In this document: positions 20,929 through 29,434 of the stretch, one piece after another
How positions within the stretch are numbered: position 1 is the stretch's first letter
How the letters are laid out: the number at the start of each line of letters is the position of its first letter
Notes under the pieces: model-generated
Databases searched by the model: none
Told to the model about the DNA's origin: nothing
Seen by the model: the letters and a program-made list of their open reading frames with translations, nothing else
Translations under genes and position numbers: made by a program
Assembly: GCF_003004785.1 (NCBI RefSeq)
Contig: NZ_PVZS01000024.1
Span: forward strand, 1 to 64,000
Source of the DNA: Alsobacter soli
GTDB taxonomy: Bacteria; Pseudomonadota; Alphaproteobacteria; Rhizobiales; Beijerinckiaceae
Length of the DNA stretch: 64,000 bases
Direction: 5' to 3'

Positions 20929-21693
20929 TCAGCGCCCCAGATAGACTTCGACCACGCGGTCGTTGGTGGAGACCTGGTCGATGGCGCCCTCGGCCAGCAC
21001 CGAGCCCTCGTGCAGGCACGTGACCTTGCAGCCGAGCGCGCGCACGAAATGCATGTCGTGCTCCACCACCACGACGGCGTGGGTTTTCGCGATGGCGGCC
21101 AGCAGCTCAGCGGTCTGCTCCGTCTCGGCGTCCGTCATGCCGGCCACCGGCTCGTCGACGAGGAGCAGCTTAGGGTCCTGCGCCAGCAGCATGCCGATCT
21201 CCAGCCATTGCTTCTGGCCATGCGAGAGGTCGGCCGCCAGACGTCGCCGGTGGTCCTTGAGGCCGACCGTCTCCAGCACCTGGTCCTTCTCGTCGTCGCG
21301 GACGCGGTTGCGCCAGCCGAACAGGGACGACCCGGCCGAGCGCGGGCCCTTCATGGCGAGCAGGATGTTGTCGTCCACGGTGTGGCTCTCGAACACGGTG
21401 GGCTTCTGGAATTTCCGCCCGATCCCGAGCTCCGCGATGGAGGCCTCGTCCAGGGCTGTCAGGTCCACCTTGCCGTCGAACAGCACGTCCCCTTCGTCGG
21501 GGCGTGTCTTGCCCGTGATGACGTCCATCATGGTGGTCTTGCCGGCGCCGTTCGGGCCGATGATGGCGCGCATCTCGCCATGGCCGATCACCATGGAGAG
21601 GCTGTTGAGGGCCCTGAAGCCGTCGAAGGAGACGCTCACGCCGTCGAGGTAGAGGATGGACTGGGTGAGCTCGGGATTAGTCACGGACGACAT
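20929..21693 (-). CDS. urtD: Urea ABC transporter ATPase UrtD
   Basis: A 254-residue LivG-type ATPase with Walker A GPNGAGKTTMMD, signature LSHGQKQWLEIG and Walker B LLLVDEPVAGMTDAE. The LSHGQ signature and EPVAGMTD are characteristic of UrtD. Three-base gaps to urtC and urtE show a tight operon. Confidence 0.94.
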   Translation of the reverse strand: MSSVTNPELTQSILYLDGVSVSFDGFRALNSLSMVIGHGEMRAIIGPNGAGKTTMMDVITGKTRPDEGDVLFDGKVDLTALDEASIAELGIGRKFQKPTVFESHTVDDNILLAMKGPRSAGSSLFGWRNRVRDDEKDQVLETVGLKDHRRRLAADLSHGQKQWLEIGMLLAQDPKLLLVDEPVAGMTDAETEQTAELLAAIAKTHAVVVVEHDMHFVRALGCKVTCLHEGSVLAEGAIDQVSTNDRVVEVYLGR

Positions 21694-21696
21694 GGC

Positions 21697-22854
21697 TTAC
21701 TCCGCCCCGGCGGGCTGCGGGCCGACGCCGGCCTCGGCGGCGGCGGAGGAGGCGAGGCGATCCTGGCGCCGCGCGCTCCACTCGGAGAGCGCGCCGACGA
21801 TGCCCTTGGGCAGGTACAGGGTGACGACGATGAACAGTGCGCCCAGCCCGTAGAGCCAGATCTCCGGGAACGCGCCGGTGAGCCAGGTCTTGGCCCAGTT
21901 CACCAGCACGGCGCCCAGCGCCGCGCCGACCAGCGTGCCGCGACCGCCGACCGCCACCCAGATCACCGCCTCGATGGAGTTGGCCGCGGCGAACTCGGAA
22001 GGGTTGATGATGCCCACCTGCGGCACGTAGAGCGCGCCGGCGACGCCCGCCATGCAGGCGGATGCCGTGAAGGCCACCAGCTTGTAGCGCTCCACCCGGT
22101 AGCCCAGGAAACGCGCCCGGCTCTCGGCGTCGCGGATCGCGATCAGCACCTTGCCGTAGGACGAGGTGACCATCGCGCGGGCCACCAGGTACCCCAGCGC
22201 CAAAGCGATCACCGTCGCGACGTAAAGCGCCACCCGTGTCGCCTGCGCCTGGATGTTGAAGCCCAGGATGTCCTTGAAGTCCGTAAGGCCGTTGTTGCCC
22301 CCGAACCCCATGTCGTTGCGGAAGAAGGCCAGCAGCAGCGCGTAGGTCATCGCCTGGGTGATGATGGACAGGTACACGCCGGTCACCCGCGACCGGAAGG
22401 CGAACCAGCCGAACACGAAGGCGAGCAGGCCGGGGACCACCAGCGCCATCAGCATGGCGTACGGGAACGACTGGAAGCCCCACCAGGTGAGCGGCAGCTC
22501 CTTCCAGTTCAGGAAGACCATGAAGTCCGGCAGGATCGGGTTGGCGTAGACGCCGCGCGTCCCGATCTGCCGCATCAGGTACATGCCCATGGCGTAGCCG
22601 CCGAGGGCGAAGAACGCGCCATGCCCGAGCGAGAGAATGCCGCAGTAGCCCCAGACGAGGTCAAGCGCCACCGCCAGCAGGGCGTAGCAAAGATATTTGC
22701 CCAGCAGCGACACCGCATAGGTCGGCACGTTCAGGGCGGAGCCTTCCGGGATCGCCAGGTTGAGGACCGGCACGATCACGGCCGCGGCCGCGAGCGCGAG
22801 CAGGAAGACGCGACCGCGCCAGTCGAGTTCGGTGAGGAGCTTGGACAGGATCAT
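21697..22854 (-). CDS. urtC: Urea ABC transporter permease UrtC
   Basis: A 385-residue LivM-type inner-membrane permease with about ten hydrophobic helices and the family motif GYCGILSLGHGAFFALGGY. The ATG at 22854 overlaps the urtB stop by four bases (ATGA), so I reject the longer frame that reads into urtB. It forms the channel together with UrtB. Confidence 0.94.
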   Translation of the reverse strand: MILSKLLTELDWRGRVFLLALAAAAVIVPVLNLAIPEGSALNVPTYAVSLLGKYLCYALLAVALDLVWGYCGILSLGHGAFFALGGYAMGMYLMRQIGTRGVYANPILPDFMVFLNWKELPLTWWGFQSFPYAMLMALVVPGLLAFVFGWFAFRSRVTGVYLSIITQAMTYALLLAFFRNDMGFGGNNGLTDFKDILGFNIQAQATRVALYVATVIALALGYLVARAMVTSSYGKVLIAIRDAESRARFLGYRVERYKLVAFTASACMAGVAGALYVPQVGIINPSEFAAANSIEAVIWVAVGGRGTLVGAALGAVLVNWAKTWLTGAFPEIWLYGLGALFIVVTLYLPKGIVGALSEWSARRQDRLASSAAAEAGVGPQPAGAE

Positions 22855-24455
22855 GCTTCGACCGCCCGTCCCTTGAGGGCGAACAGCCCGCGCGGACGCT
22901 TCTGGATGAACAGGATGATGAAGACGAGCAGCAGGATCTTGCCGAGCACCGCGCCCGCGAACGGCTCCAGGAACTTGTTGGCGATCCCGAGGCTGAGCGC
23001 GGCGACCAGCGTGCCCCACAGGTTGCCGACGCCGCCGAACACCACGACCATGAAGCTGTCGACGATGTAGCTCTGGCCGAGGTTTGGCGACACGTTGTCG
23101 ATCTGCGAGAGCGCCACGCCCGCGATGCCGGCGATGCCCGAGCCGAGCCCGAAGGTGAGCGAGTCCACCCACGGCGTGCGGATGCCCATGCATGCGGCCA
23201 TCCGGCGGTTCTGGGTCACGGCCCGCATCTTCAGGCCGAAGGACGTCGCCTTCAGCACGAAGAGGAGCGCCGCGAACACGGCCGCGCAGAACACCACGAT
23301 CCAGAGGCGGCCATAGGTGATCTGCAGCCCCATGAAGTCGAACGAGCCCGCCATGAAGGAGGGCGCCCCCACCTCGCGGTTGTTGGCCCCGAAGGCCGAG
23401 CGCACGGCCTGCTGCAGGATGAGGCTCACCCCCCAGGTGGCGAGCAGGGTCTCCAGCGGCCGCCCGTACAGGAACCGGATGACGCTGCGCTCCAGCAGCA
23501 CGCCCACCGCGCCGGACACCAGGAAGGCCAGGGGCAGCGCGATCGCGAGCGACCAGTCGAACAGGCCGGGGAACCGGGTGCGCAACAGCTCCTGGACCAC
23601 GAAGGTGGTGTAGGCGCCCAGCATCACCATCTCGCCGTGGGCCATGTTGATGATGCCCATGACGCCGAACGTGATGGCGAGGCCGATGGCCGCCAGCAGC
23701 AGCACCGAGCCGAGCGACAGGCCGTACCAGACATTCTGGACCGACGAGAGCACGGCCAGCCGCCGCTCGATGGCGCCGGCCGCGGTCTCCGCCGCCATCT
23801 TCACGATGGGGGCGCCGTTGGCGCGCAGGTTGGCGAAAAGCGAAAGGGCGTCCTGGTCCCCGCGCTCGGCGACCACGTCGATGGCCGCCACCTTCTCGGC
23901 GTCCGTCGCGTCCGGCTTGGCCAGGATGGCGGCGGCGCGCGCCTGCGTCATGACGCGCTTCACCTTGGCGTCGCTTTCCTTGGCGAGCGCCACGTCGAGC
24001 GCCGGCAGGGCAGCGACGTCGCGCGACTTGAACACCGCCTCGGCTGCGGCCAGGCGCTTGGCCGGATCGGGCGCGAGCAGCGTGAGGGATCCCAGCGCCG
24101 CCTCCAGCGCGCGGCGGATGCGGTTGTTGACCCGCACCGGCTTGGTCGCGAACGGCGCCTCGGCTGGGGCGACTCCCGTCCTGGCGTCCAGGAACGAGCC
24201 GTCGGCCTTCTTGATGAACACGCCCTTGGTGGCGGGAGCGTACACGAGAGCCCCGTCGGTCATCGCCTGCAGGGCGGTAGCGGCCTTGTCGTTGCCTGTG
24301 GCCGCGAGGTCGCCGATGGCGGCTTCGATCTCGTTGAAATTCTCGGTGGCGATGCGCGCGAAAGCGGCGTCGAGGTCGGCGGCCCGGGCCGCAGGCGGCG
24401 CGAGCATGGCCAGGGCCAGCCCGAGCAGGGCCAGAAAAAGACGCGCGAAACGCAT
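22851..24455 (-). CDS. urtB: Urea ABC transporter permease UrtB
   Basis: A protein of about 534 residues. A signal-like segment (RLFLALLGLALAMLAPPAARA) is followed by a periplasmic domain of about 200 residues (helical, Ala-rich). A LivH-type permease begins near residue 225 with IGLAITFGVMGIINMAHGEM. The extra N-terminal domain is normal for UrtB. The ATG at 24455 is used; a GTG one codon upstream has better spacing to AGAGG and may be the true start. It lies 108 bases downstream of urtA and overlaps urtC by four bases. Confidence 0.93.
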   Translation of the reverse strand: MRFARLFLALLGLALAMLAPPAARAADLDAAFARIATENFNEIEAAIGDLAATGNDKAATALQAMTDGALVYAPATKGVFIKKADGSFLDARTGVAPAEAPFATKPVRVNNRIRRALEAALGSLTLLAPDPAKRLAAAEAVFKSRDVAALPALDVALAKESDAKVKRVMTQARAAAILAKPDATDAEKVAAIDVVAERGDQDALSLFANLRANGAPIVKMAAETAAGAIERRLAVLSSVQNVWYGLSLGSVLLLAAIGLAITFGVMGIINMAHGEMVMLGAYTTFVVQELLRTRFPGLFDWSLAIALPLAFLVSGAVGVLLERSVIRFLYGRPLETLLATWGVSLILQQAVRSAFGANNREVGAPSFMAGSFDFMGLQITYGRLWIVVFCAAVFAALLFVLKATSFGLKMRAVTQNRRMAACMGIRTPWVDSLTFGLGSGIAGIAGVALSQIDNVSPNLGQSYIVDSFMVVVFGGVGNLWGTLVAALSLGIANKFLEPFAGAVLGKILLLVFIILFIQKRPRGLFALKGRAVEA

Positions 24456-24563
24456 CACGAAGTGCCTCTGGTGGTGGGGAGCGGCGCCGGGCGAACCGGC
24501 GCCGTGTTTGGCCCGTCGTCCCTGGCGCTCTTCGCCGCCGGGGACGACCTTGTCCTCAGCCGG

Positions 24564-25859
24564 TCAGTTGACCGACTTGCCGCCGCACTTGCCGGTCTTC
24601 ACGTTGAAGTTGCCGCAGGAGAGCGGGGCGCGCCAATCGGAGATGAGGTCCTTGGAGCCCTCGAGGTAGTCCGACCACTCGTCGCCGACCACGAGGCCCG
24701 GGGTCTGGGAGACGATGTTGAACTGGCCGTCGCCCTTCACCTCGCCGATGAGCACCGGCTTGGTGATGTGGTGGTTCGGCATCATGGTGGAGTAGCCGCC
24801 CGACAGGTTCGGCACGGAGACGCCGATCAGCGCGTCGATGACCGCCGACGGGTCGGTGGTGCCAGCCTTCTCTACCGCCTTCACCCACATGTTGAAGCCG
24901 ATGACGTGCGCCTCCATGGGGTCATTGGTCACGCGCTTCGGGTTCTTGGTGAAGGTCTTCCACTTCTCGATAAAGGCCTTGTTGTCGGGATTGTCGACGG
25001 ACTGGAAGTAGTTCCAGGCGGCGAGATGGCCGACCAGCGGCTTCGTGTCGATGCCGGCGAGCTCTTCCTCGCCCACCGAGAAGGCCACCACCGGGATGTC
25101 GGTCGCCTTGATGCCCTGGTTGCCGAGCTCCTTGTAGAAGGGCACGTTGGCGTCGCCGTTGATTGTCGAAACCACGGCGGTCTTCTTGCCGGCCGAACCG
25201 AACTTCTTGATGTCGGAGACGATCGTCTGCCAGTCGGAATGTCCGAACGGCGTGTAGTTGATCATGATGTCTTCGGCCTTGACGCCCTTGGCCTTGAGGT
25301 AGGCCTCGAGGATCTTGTTCGTCGTGCGCGGGTACACGTAGTCGGTGCCGGCCAGCACCCAGCGCTGCACCTTCTCGTTCTCCATCAGGTAATCGACCGC
25401 CGGGATCGCCTGCTGGTTCGGGGCGGCGCCGGTGTAGAAGATGTTCTTCGACGACTCCTCGCCCTCATACTGGACGGGGTAGAAGAGGATGCCGTTGTTC
25501 TCCTCGAAGACGGGGAGCACGGACTTGCGGGACACCGAGGTCCAGCACCCGAAGGTGGCTGCTACCTTGTCCTTCAGGAGCAGTTCCTTCGCCTTCTCGG
25601 CGAAGAGCGGCCAATTGGAGGCCGGGTCGACCACGACCGGCTCGAGCTTCTTGCCGAGCACGCCGCCCTTCTTGTTCTGCTCCTCGATGAGCATGAGCAT
25701 GACGTCCTTCAGCGTGGTCTCGCTGATGGCCATGGTGCCTGAAAGAGAATGCAGAATGCCGACCTTGATGGTCTGCTGGGCCTGGGCGGCCGCCGAGAGC
25801 AGCGAGACGCCTGCGGCGACGGCCGCAGCGGCGACGAATGACTTGAGACGAAGCGACAT
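24564..25859 (-). CDS. urtA: Urea ABC transporter substrate-binding protein UrtA
   Basis: A 431-residue periplasmic binding protein. Signal peptide MSLRLKSFVAAAAVAAGVSL to about residue 28 (AQAQ), then TIKVGILHSLSGTMAISE, characteristic of UrtA/FmdD. Other typical segments are VFEENNGILFYPVQYEGEE and KGVKAEDIMINYTPFGHSDW. It captures urea for UrtBCDE. It is the first gene of the block and lies about 50 bases downstream of a sigma-54 promoter. Confidence 0.95.
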   Translation of the reverse strand: MSLRLKSFVAAAAVAAGVSLLSAAAQAQQTIKVGILHSLSGTMAISETTLKDVMLMLIEEQNKKGGVLGKKLEPVVVDPASNWPLFAEKAKELLLKDKVAATFGCWTSVSRKSVLPVFEENNGILFYPVQYEGEESSKNIFYTGAAPNQQAIPAVDYLMENEKVQRWVLAGTDYVYPRTTNKILEAYLKAKGVKAEDIMINYTPFGHSDWQTIVSDIKKFGSAGKKTAVVSTINGDANVPFYKELGNQGIKATDIPVVAFSVGEEELAGIDTKPLVGHLAAWNYFQSVDNPDNKAFIEKWKTFTKNPKRVTNDPMEAHVIGFNMWVKAVEKAGTTDPSAVIDALIGVSVPNLSGGYSTMMPNHHITKPVLIGEVKGDGQFNIVSQTPGLVVGDEWSDYLEGSKDLISDWRAPLSCGNFNVKTGKCGGKSVN

Positions 25860-25908
25860 GGGTTTGAGCCCCCTTCCTACGCGGGTTCATGGACCGGGAA
25901 GAAGGGTT

Positions 25909-25925
25909 CGCAAGCGCCGTGCCAG
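25909..25925 (-). promoter_or_regulatory. Sigma-54 (-24/-12) promoter of the urt-ure block
   Basis: On the minus strand the sequence reads TGGCACG-GCGC-TTGC, an exact match to the TGGCACG-N4-TTGC core with correct GG-to-GC spacing. Transcription would start near 25898, giving a leader of about 39 bases before the urtA ATG. Sigma-54 promoters need an enhancer-binding activator; NtrC is the natural candidate for a urea importer. Confidence 0.8.
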
Positions 25926-26116
25926 CGCTCGGTGGAGTCTGTGGAGGAGGCGGAATCGAAGAAGATTCGGCGGCAAGCGGCTGAGTTCGCCTGTTCTGCA
26001 GCAGGATTCGCCTGCAGCGCCGGTTTCCCGCACAGGATTGCGCGACTTGGCCGCTGTGGCGCGTTCCTGCGCACCGTCCAGAGGCGCCTGCTTTCTGGGC
26101 GCCATCGCTTGCCTCT

Positions 26117-27691
26117 TTACAAGGCAGAAGGCGTGAAGCCGCGCGGGCCCGTCCAGGTCTTTACGCCCGAATGGGCGAGCTTGGTGTTGGTGAGCGTCCG
26201 CTCCGCGTGAAGCATGCGGTGGGAGAGCAGGCGCCCGGCGAGCCGCGCCCGCTCGGAGGCATGGGCTGCATCGTCGGCCAGGTTGGTGAACTCGCCCGGG
26301 TCGTTCGCGAGGTCGTAGAGGAGCGGCGGAAGCGCCGTGAAGTGCACGTATTTCCAGCGATCCTCGCGGATCACGTTCAGGGTGCACTGGTCCGGCGTGA
26401 GCCCCAGGTCGCTCTCAAGCCCGCCGCCGCCGAGCGTGCGGAAGTCGAACTCCCAGAACACGGAGTCGCGCCAGGCCTCCGGCGTCTCGCCGCGGATCCA
26501 GGGCAGAAGCGATAGCCCGTTCATCTCCGGCGTCGGCTGCTGGCCGATCCATTCGAGGATGGTGGGGACGATGTCCACGGACTCAGTGAACGCCTCCACC
26601 ACCCGCCCGCGCGTCTCCTCGGGCATGCCGGGCGTCCGGATCACCAGCGGCACGTGGTTGGACGGGTCGTGGAAGCCGCCCTTGCCCCAGCACCAGTGGT
26701 CGCCCAGCAACTCGCCGTGATCCGAGGTGAAGATGACGAGCGTCTCCTCCCACTCGCCGGTCTGCTTCAGGTGCTCGACGAGACGGCCGAGATGCGCGTC
26801 GATCTCGGCGATCAGCCCAAGGTAGACCGCGCGCATGTCCTGGATCTGGTCCGCGCTCAGCTTCTGCGCGTTGACCTGGGTCTTGAGGTAGTCCGCCGTG
26901 TCCTGCTCACAAAGCCATGCATCCAGGAACGGGTGGACGGCCCGTTCCTCCTCGATCGTGGCGCGCCTGCTCGGCCGGGAAACCGCCTCCGCCGGCACGA
27001 GGCGGTTATAGGGCTCGGGCGCGATGAAGGGCGGGTGCGGCCGATACCAGACGAAGTGGACGAACCAGTCCTCCTTCGCCCGCAGCCGCCAGAAATCCAG
27101 CAGCTTGTCCGTGAGCCAGGCCGTGTCCGAATCCTCGGCGCGGTACAGGGCGGCTCCGCGAGAAAAGCGCTTCATCTCGTTGGTGGAGCCCGGGTGGTGG
27201 TAGATGTTGCGCAGCCGCTTGGGCAATTCGTAGCCGCGCTTGGCGAGGTCCGTGAGCCAGGGCTCCAGGCTCGCCTCGTTGAGCGCCGCCTCGAGCCGCA
27301 GTCCCGGCGGGAGGCCCTCGAAGGTGCGCGTCCGCGGGTCGCCCGGCACGGTGGTGCGCGGGTCGATGGAGGAATCCGTGTAGCCGAACAGCACCGGATC
27401 GTACCCGCCCCGCCGCGCCTCCATGAAGACGTTGCTGAACCGCGCGTCGAGCGGCGTCCCGTTGCGGACCGAGCGGTGAACGAAGGGGTAGAGCCCCGTC
27501 AGCAGCGTGGCCCGCGCCGGCCCGCACGGCGCCGCGTTGGTGTAGTGCCGCTTGAACGTGACGCCCTCGGCCGCGAGCGCCCGCAGGTTGGGCGCGATGT
27601 CCAGCCCGGGCGCCAGGTCCAGCGCGTCCGCGCGCCACTGGTCGGTGGTGATGAACAGCACCTTGCGGCGCGGCTTCTCGGCGTCGGCCAT
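26117..27691 (-). CDS. Sulfatase-superfamily hydrolase, phosphonate monoester hydrolase-like
   Basis: A 524-residue alkaline-phosphatase-superfamily enzyme. Cys56 in the sulfatase signature APCGPARATLLTG would be converted to formylglycine. Asp17 (TTDQWRAD) and SDHGELLGDH supply metal ligands. Segments YRPHPPFIAPEPY, FTESVDIVPTILEW, YVHFTALPPLLYDL and HAERTLT closely resemble my memory of the Rhizobium phosphonate monoester hydrolase, a promiscuous phosphodiesterase/phosphonate monoesterase. Arylsulfatase or choline-sulfatase activity cannot be excluded. No signal peptide is visible, so it is likely cytoplasmic. The maturase for formylglycine is not in this window. Confidence 0.85.
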   Translation of the reverse strand: MADAEKPRRKVLFITTDQWRADALDLAPGLDIAPNLRALAAEGVTFKRHYTNAAPCGPARATLLTGLYPFVHRSVRNGTPLDARFSNVFMEARRGGYDPVLFGYTDSSIDPRTTVPGDPRTRTFEGLPPGLRLEAALNEASLEPWLTDLAKRGYELPKRLRNIYHHPGSTNEMKRFSRGAALYRAEDSDTAWLTDKLLDFWRLRAKEDWFVHFVWYRPHPPFIAPEPYNRLVPAEAVSRPSRRATIEEERAVHPFLDAWLCEQDTADYLKTQVNAQKLSADQIQDMRAVYLGLIAEIDAHLGRLVEHLKQTGEWEETLVIFTSDHGELLGDHWCWGKGGFHDPSNHVPLVIRTPGMPEETRGRVVEAFTESVDIVPTILEWIGQQPTPEMNGLSLLPWIRGETPEAWRDSVFWEFDFRTLGGGGLESDLGLTPDQCTLNVIREDRWKYVHFTALPPLLYDLANDPGEFTNLADDAAHASERARLAGRLLSHRMLHAERTLTNTKLAHSGVKTWTGPRGFTPSAL

Positions 27692-27770
27692 GGGCGGGTC
27701 CAGACTCTCAGACGTTCAGGGCCGAGTGTGCCATGGCGCGGCCCGAACTCCACCCCACGCCGTCCAGCCT

Positions 27771-27863
27771 TCGTCATTGCGAGGAGCCCGAAGGGCGACG
27801 AAGCAATCCAGGGGATAAGGCGGGCGGCCGCGTCCTGGATTGCTTCGTTCCGCTCGCAATGAC
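27771..27863. repeat. Family A inverted repeat pair
   Basis: GTCATTGCGAGGAGCCCGAA...GAAGCAATCCAGG and the inverted arm CCTGGATTGCTTCG...CTCGCAATGACG. It lies between the sulfatase-like gene and the isomerase-like gene, both on the minus strand. Confidence 0.85.
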
Positions 27864-27892
27864 GTATCTTCCGACCCGAAGCCGTCCCGTCG

Positions 27893-28675
27893 TTACGTCG
27901 CCTTGCGCCGCCATTTGGCGAACCAGCCCAGCCCTTCCACGGTCCCGGCCTTCGGCCGGTACTCGCACCCCACGAACCCGGCGTATCCCAGCCGGTCCAT
28001 CTCCTCGAACAGGAAGGGGTAGTTCAACTCTTCCCCGTCCGGCTCGTGCCGGCTCGGCACGCTGGCGATCTGCACGTGCCCGGTGATCGGCAGCAGCTCG
28101 CGAAACGCCATCGTGACGTCCCCGTGCAGGATCTGTCGGTGGTAGAAGTCGAATTGCAGCTTCAGGTTCGGCCGTCCCGCCTGGCGGATGATGGCCGCCG
28201 CGCTGTCGAAGCTGTTCATGAAATAGCCGGGCATGTCGCGCCCGTTGATCGGCTCCAGCAGCACGTCCGCGCCCAGGTCCCCCATGCGCTCGCAGGCGAG
28301 CCCGAGGTTGCCCAGGAAGCAGGCCTGGGCCGCCGGGTCGTTCGGGTCCGCCAGGCCGCTCATCAGGTGGACGCGGCGTACGCCCGTCGCCTCCACATAT
28401 TCGGCCGCCCGCTCGAGCTTCTCCCGGAACTCGGCCTCGCGGCCGGGGAGGGCGGCGATGCCGCGTTCGCCCGCGGCCCAGTCGCCCGGCCACAGGTTGA
28501 ACAAGGCCTGCGTCAGGCTGTTCTCGCGCAGGCGCCGCTCGACGGCCTCGGGCGGATGCTCGTACGGGAACAGGAACTCCACCGCCGCGAAGCCCGCGTC
28601 CGCGGCCGCCGCGAAGCGGTCGAGGAACTCCCACTCGGTGAACATCATCGAGAGATTGGCGGCGAAGCGCGGCAT
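27893..28675 (-). CDS. Hydroxypyruvate isomerase family protein (Hyi/OtnI-like)
   Basis: A 260-residue TIM-barrel sugar-phosphate-isomerase-like enzyme. Candidate catalytic glutamates lie in [11 protein letters not shown] and GFVGCEYRP, with the metal-site motif [10 protein letters not shown] between them, as in Hyi and 2-oxo-tetronate isomerase OtnI. It would interconvert hydroxypyruvate and tartronate semialdehyde or a related 2-oxo sugar acid. The start at 28675 ([20 protein letters not shown]) matches the family; upstream residues are non-homologous. A GlcG-like gene lies 158 bases upstream on the same strand, a pairing seen in glyoxylate metabolism. Confidence 0.87.
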   Translation of the reverse strand: MPRFAANLSMMFTEWEFLDRFAAAADAGFAAVEFLFPYEHPPEAVERRLRENSLTQALFNLWPGDWAAGERGIAALPGREAEFREKLERAAEYVEATGVRRVHLMSGLADPNDPAAQACFLGNLGLACERMGDLGADVLLEPINGRDMPGYFMNSFDSAAAIIRQAGRPNLKLQFDFYHRQILHGDVTMAFRELLPITGHVQIASVPSRHEPDGEELNYPFLFEEMDRLGYAGFVGCEYRPKAGTVEGLGWFAKWRRKAT

Positions 28676-28833
28676 GGCGGATTTCCCCCTCGGGTGAGCG
28701 TCCGCCGTTCCGGCGTGGCGCTGGTCGCCGCTCGCACGGCGTTCTGAAAGCGAAGCGCGCTCGCGGGGCACTGTCCAGCCCCCGTCGGCGCAGCCCTGCC
28801 GCGCGGCGGCGAAGGGGGCCGGCCCGCGCGGTT

Positions 28834-29268
28834 TTACTTGCCGGGATCCGCCGTGAATCCCGCCGCCGCGACGCCCGCCAGCGCCGCCGCCTCGTCGTTG
28901 TCCGACGTGTCGCCCGAAATGCCCACAGCGCCGAGCAGCGCGCCCGAAGCGTCGCGAATCAGCACTCCGCCCGGCACCGGCACCAGGGGGCCGTTCACCA
29001 CGCCGTGCATCGACTCAATGAAGTGCGGCCGCTCCTGCGCCATGCGGTGCAGGGCCCGCGAGCCGAGGCCCAGCGCGACGGCCCCGAAGGCCTTGCCGCG
29101 CGCGATCTCGCCGCGCATCAGGCTCGTGCCGTCCTCGGCCGCGAAGGCGCGCAGCGCCCCCCGGGCGTCGATCACCGCCACGGCGAGCTTCTGGAAGTTC
29201 TGGGCCCGGGCGTGCTTCAGCGCCTCGGTCACGATGGTCTGGGCGGAGGCGAGCGAAAGGTCGGTCAT
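28834..29268 (-). CDS. GlcG/HbpS-family protein
   Basis: A 144-residue single-domain protein of the GlcG/HbpS (DUF336) family. Recognisable segments are [32 protein letters not shown] and [20 protein letters not shown]. Members bind heme or small cofactors or accompany glycolate and aromatic catabolism genes; a defined reaction is not established. The start at 29268 matches the family. It diverges from the allantoate-type amidohydrolase gene across 166 bases. Confidence 0.85.
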   Translation of the reverse strand: MTDLSLASAQTIVTEALKHARAQNFQKLAVAVIDARGALRAFAAEDGTSLMRGEIARGKAFGAVALGLGSRALHRMAQERPHFIESMHGVVNGPLVPVPGGVLIRDASGALLGAVGISGDTSDNDEAAALAGVAAAGFTADPGK

Positions 29269-29434
29269 GGCGCAATCCGGTGCATGGGCCGCCGCGGCGC
29301 GGCGTCGATGGGCCGGAACATAGGGCGCCGCGCGTCGGCGCGCGCCCCCATGACCGACGCAGCATTTTTGCCTGGACGACAATAATGCCTGGCCCGCGTT
29401 GCCCGGCGGCGCGGATCCTGCTTAGCCTGAGCCC

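Noticed and set aside
20050-23070. A 1,006-codon open frame on the plus strand opposite urtE, urtD and urtC
   Set aside because: GC-rich codon bias leaves long open frames opposite real genes. The predicted protein is His/Asp/Arg-rich, resembles no family, and the minus-strand genes are unmistakable.
26067-26087. Possible NtrC enhancer (TGCGCACC ... GGCGCC) about 140 bases upstream of the sigma-54 promoter
   Set aside because: The half-sites match the TGCACC/GGTGCA pattern poorly. Position is right, but the sequence alone does not support a call.
29386-29425. Possible sigma-54 promoter before the allantoate-type amidohydrolase (TGGCCCGCGTTGC)
   Set aside because: Only eight bases lie between GG and GC instead of the required ten, and the -24 element is mismatched.
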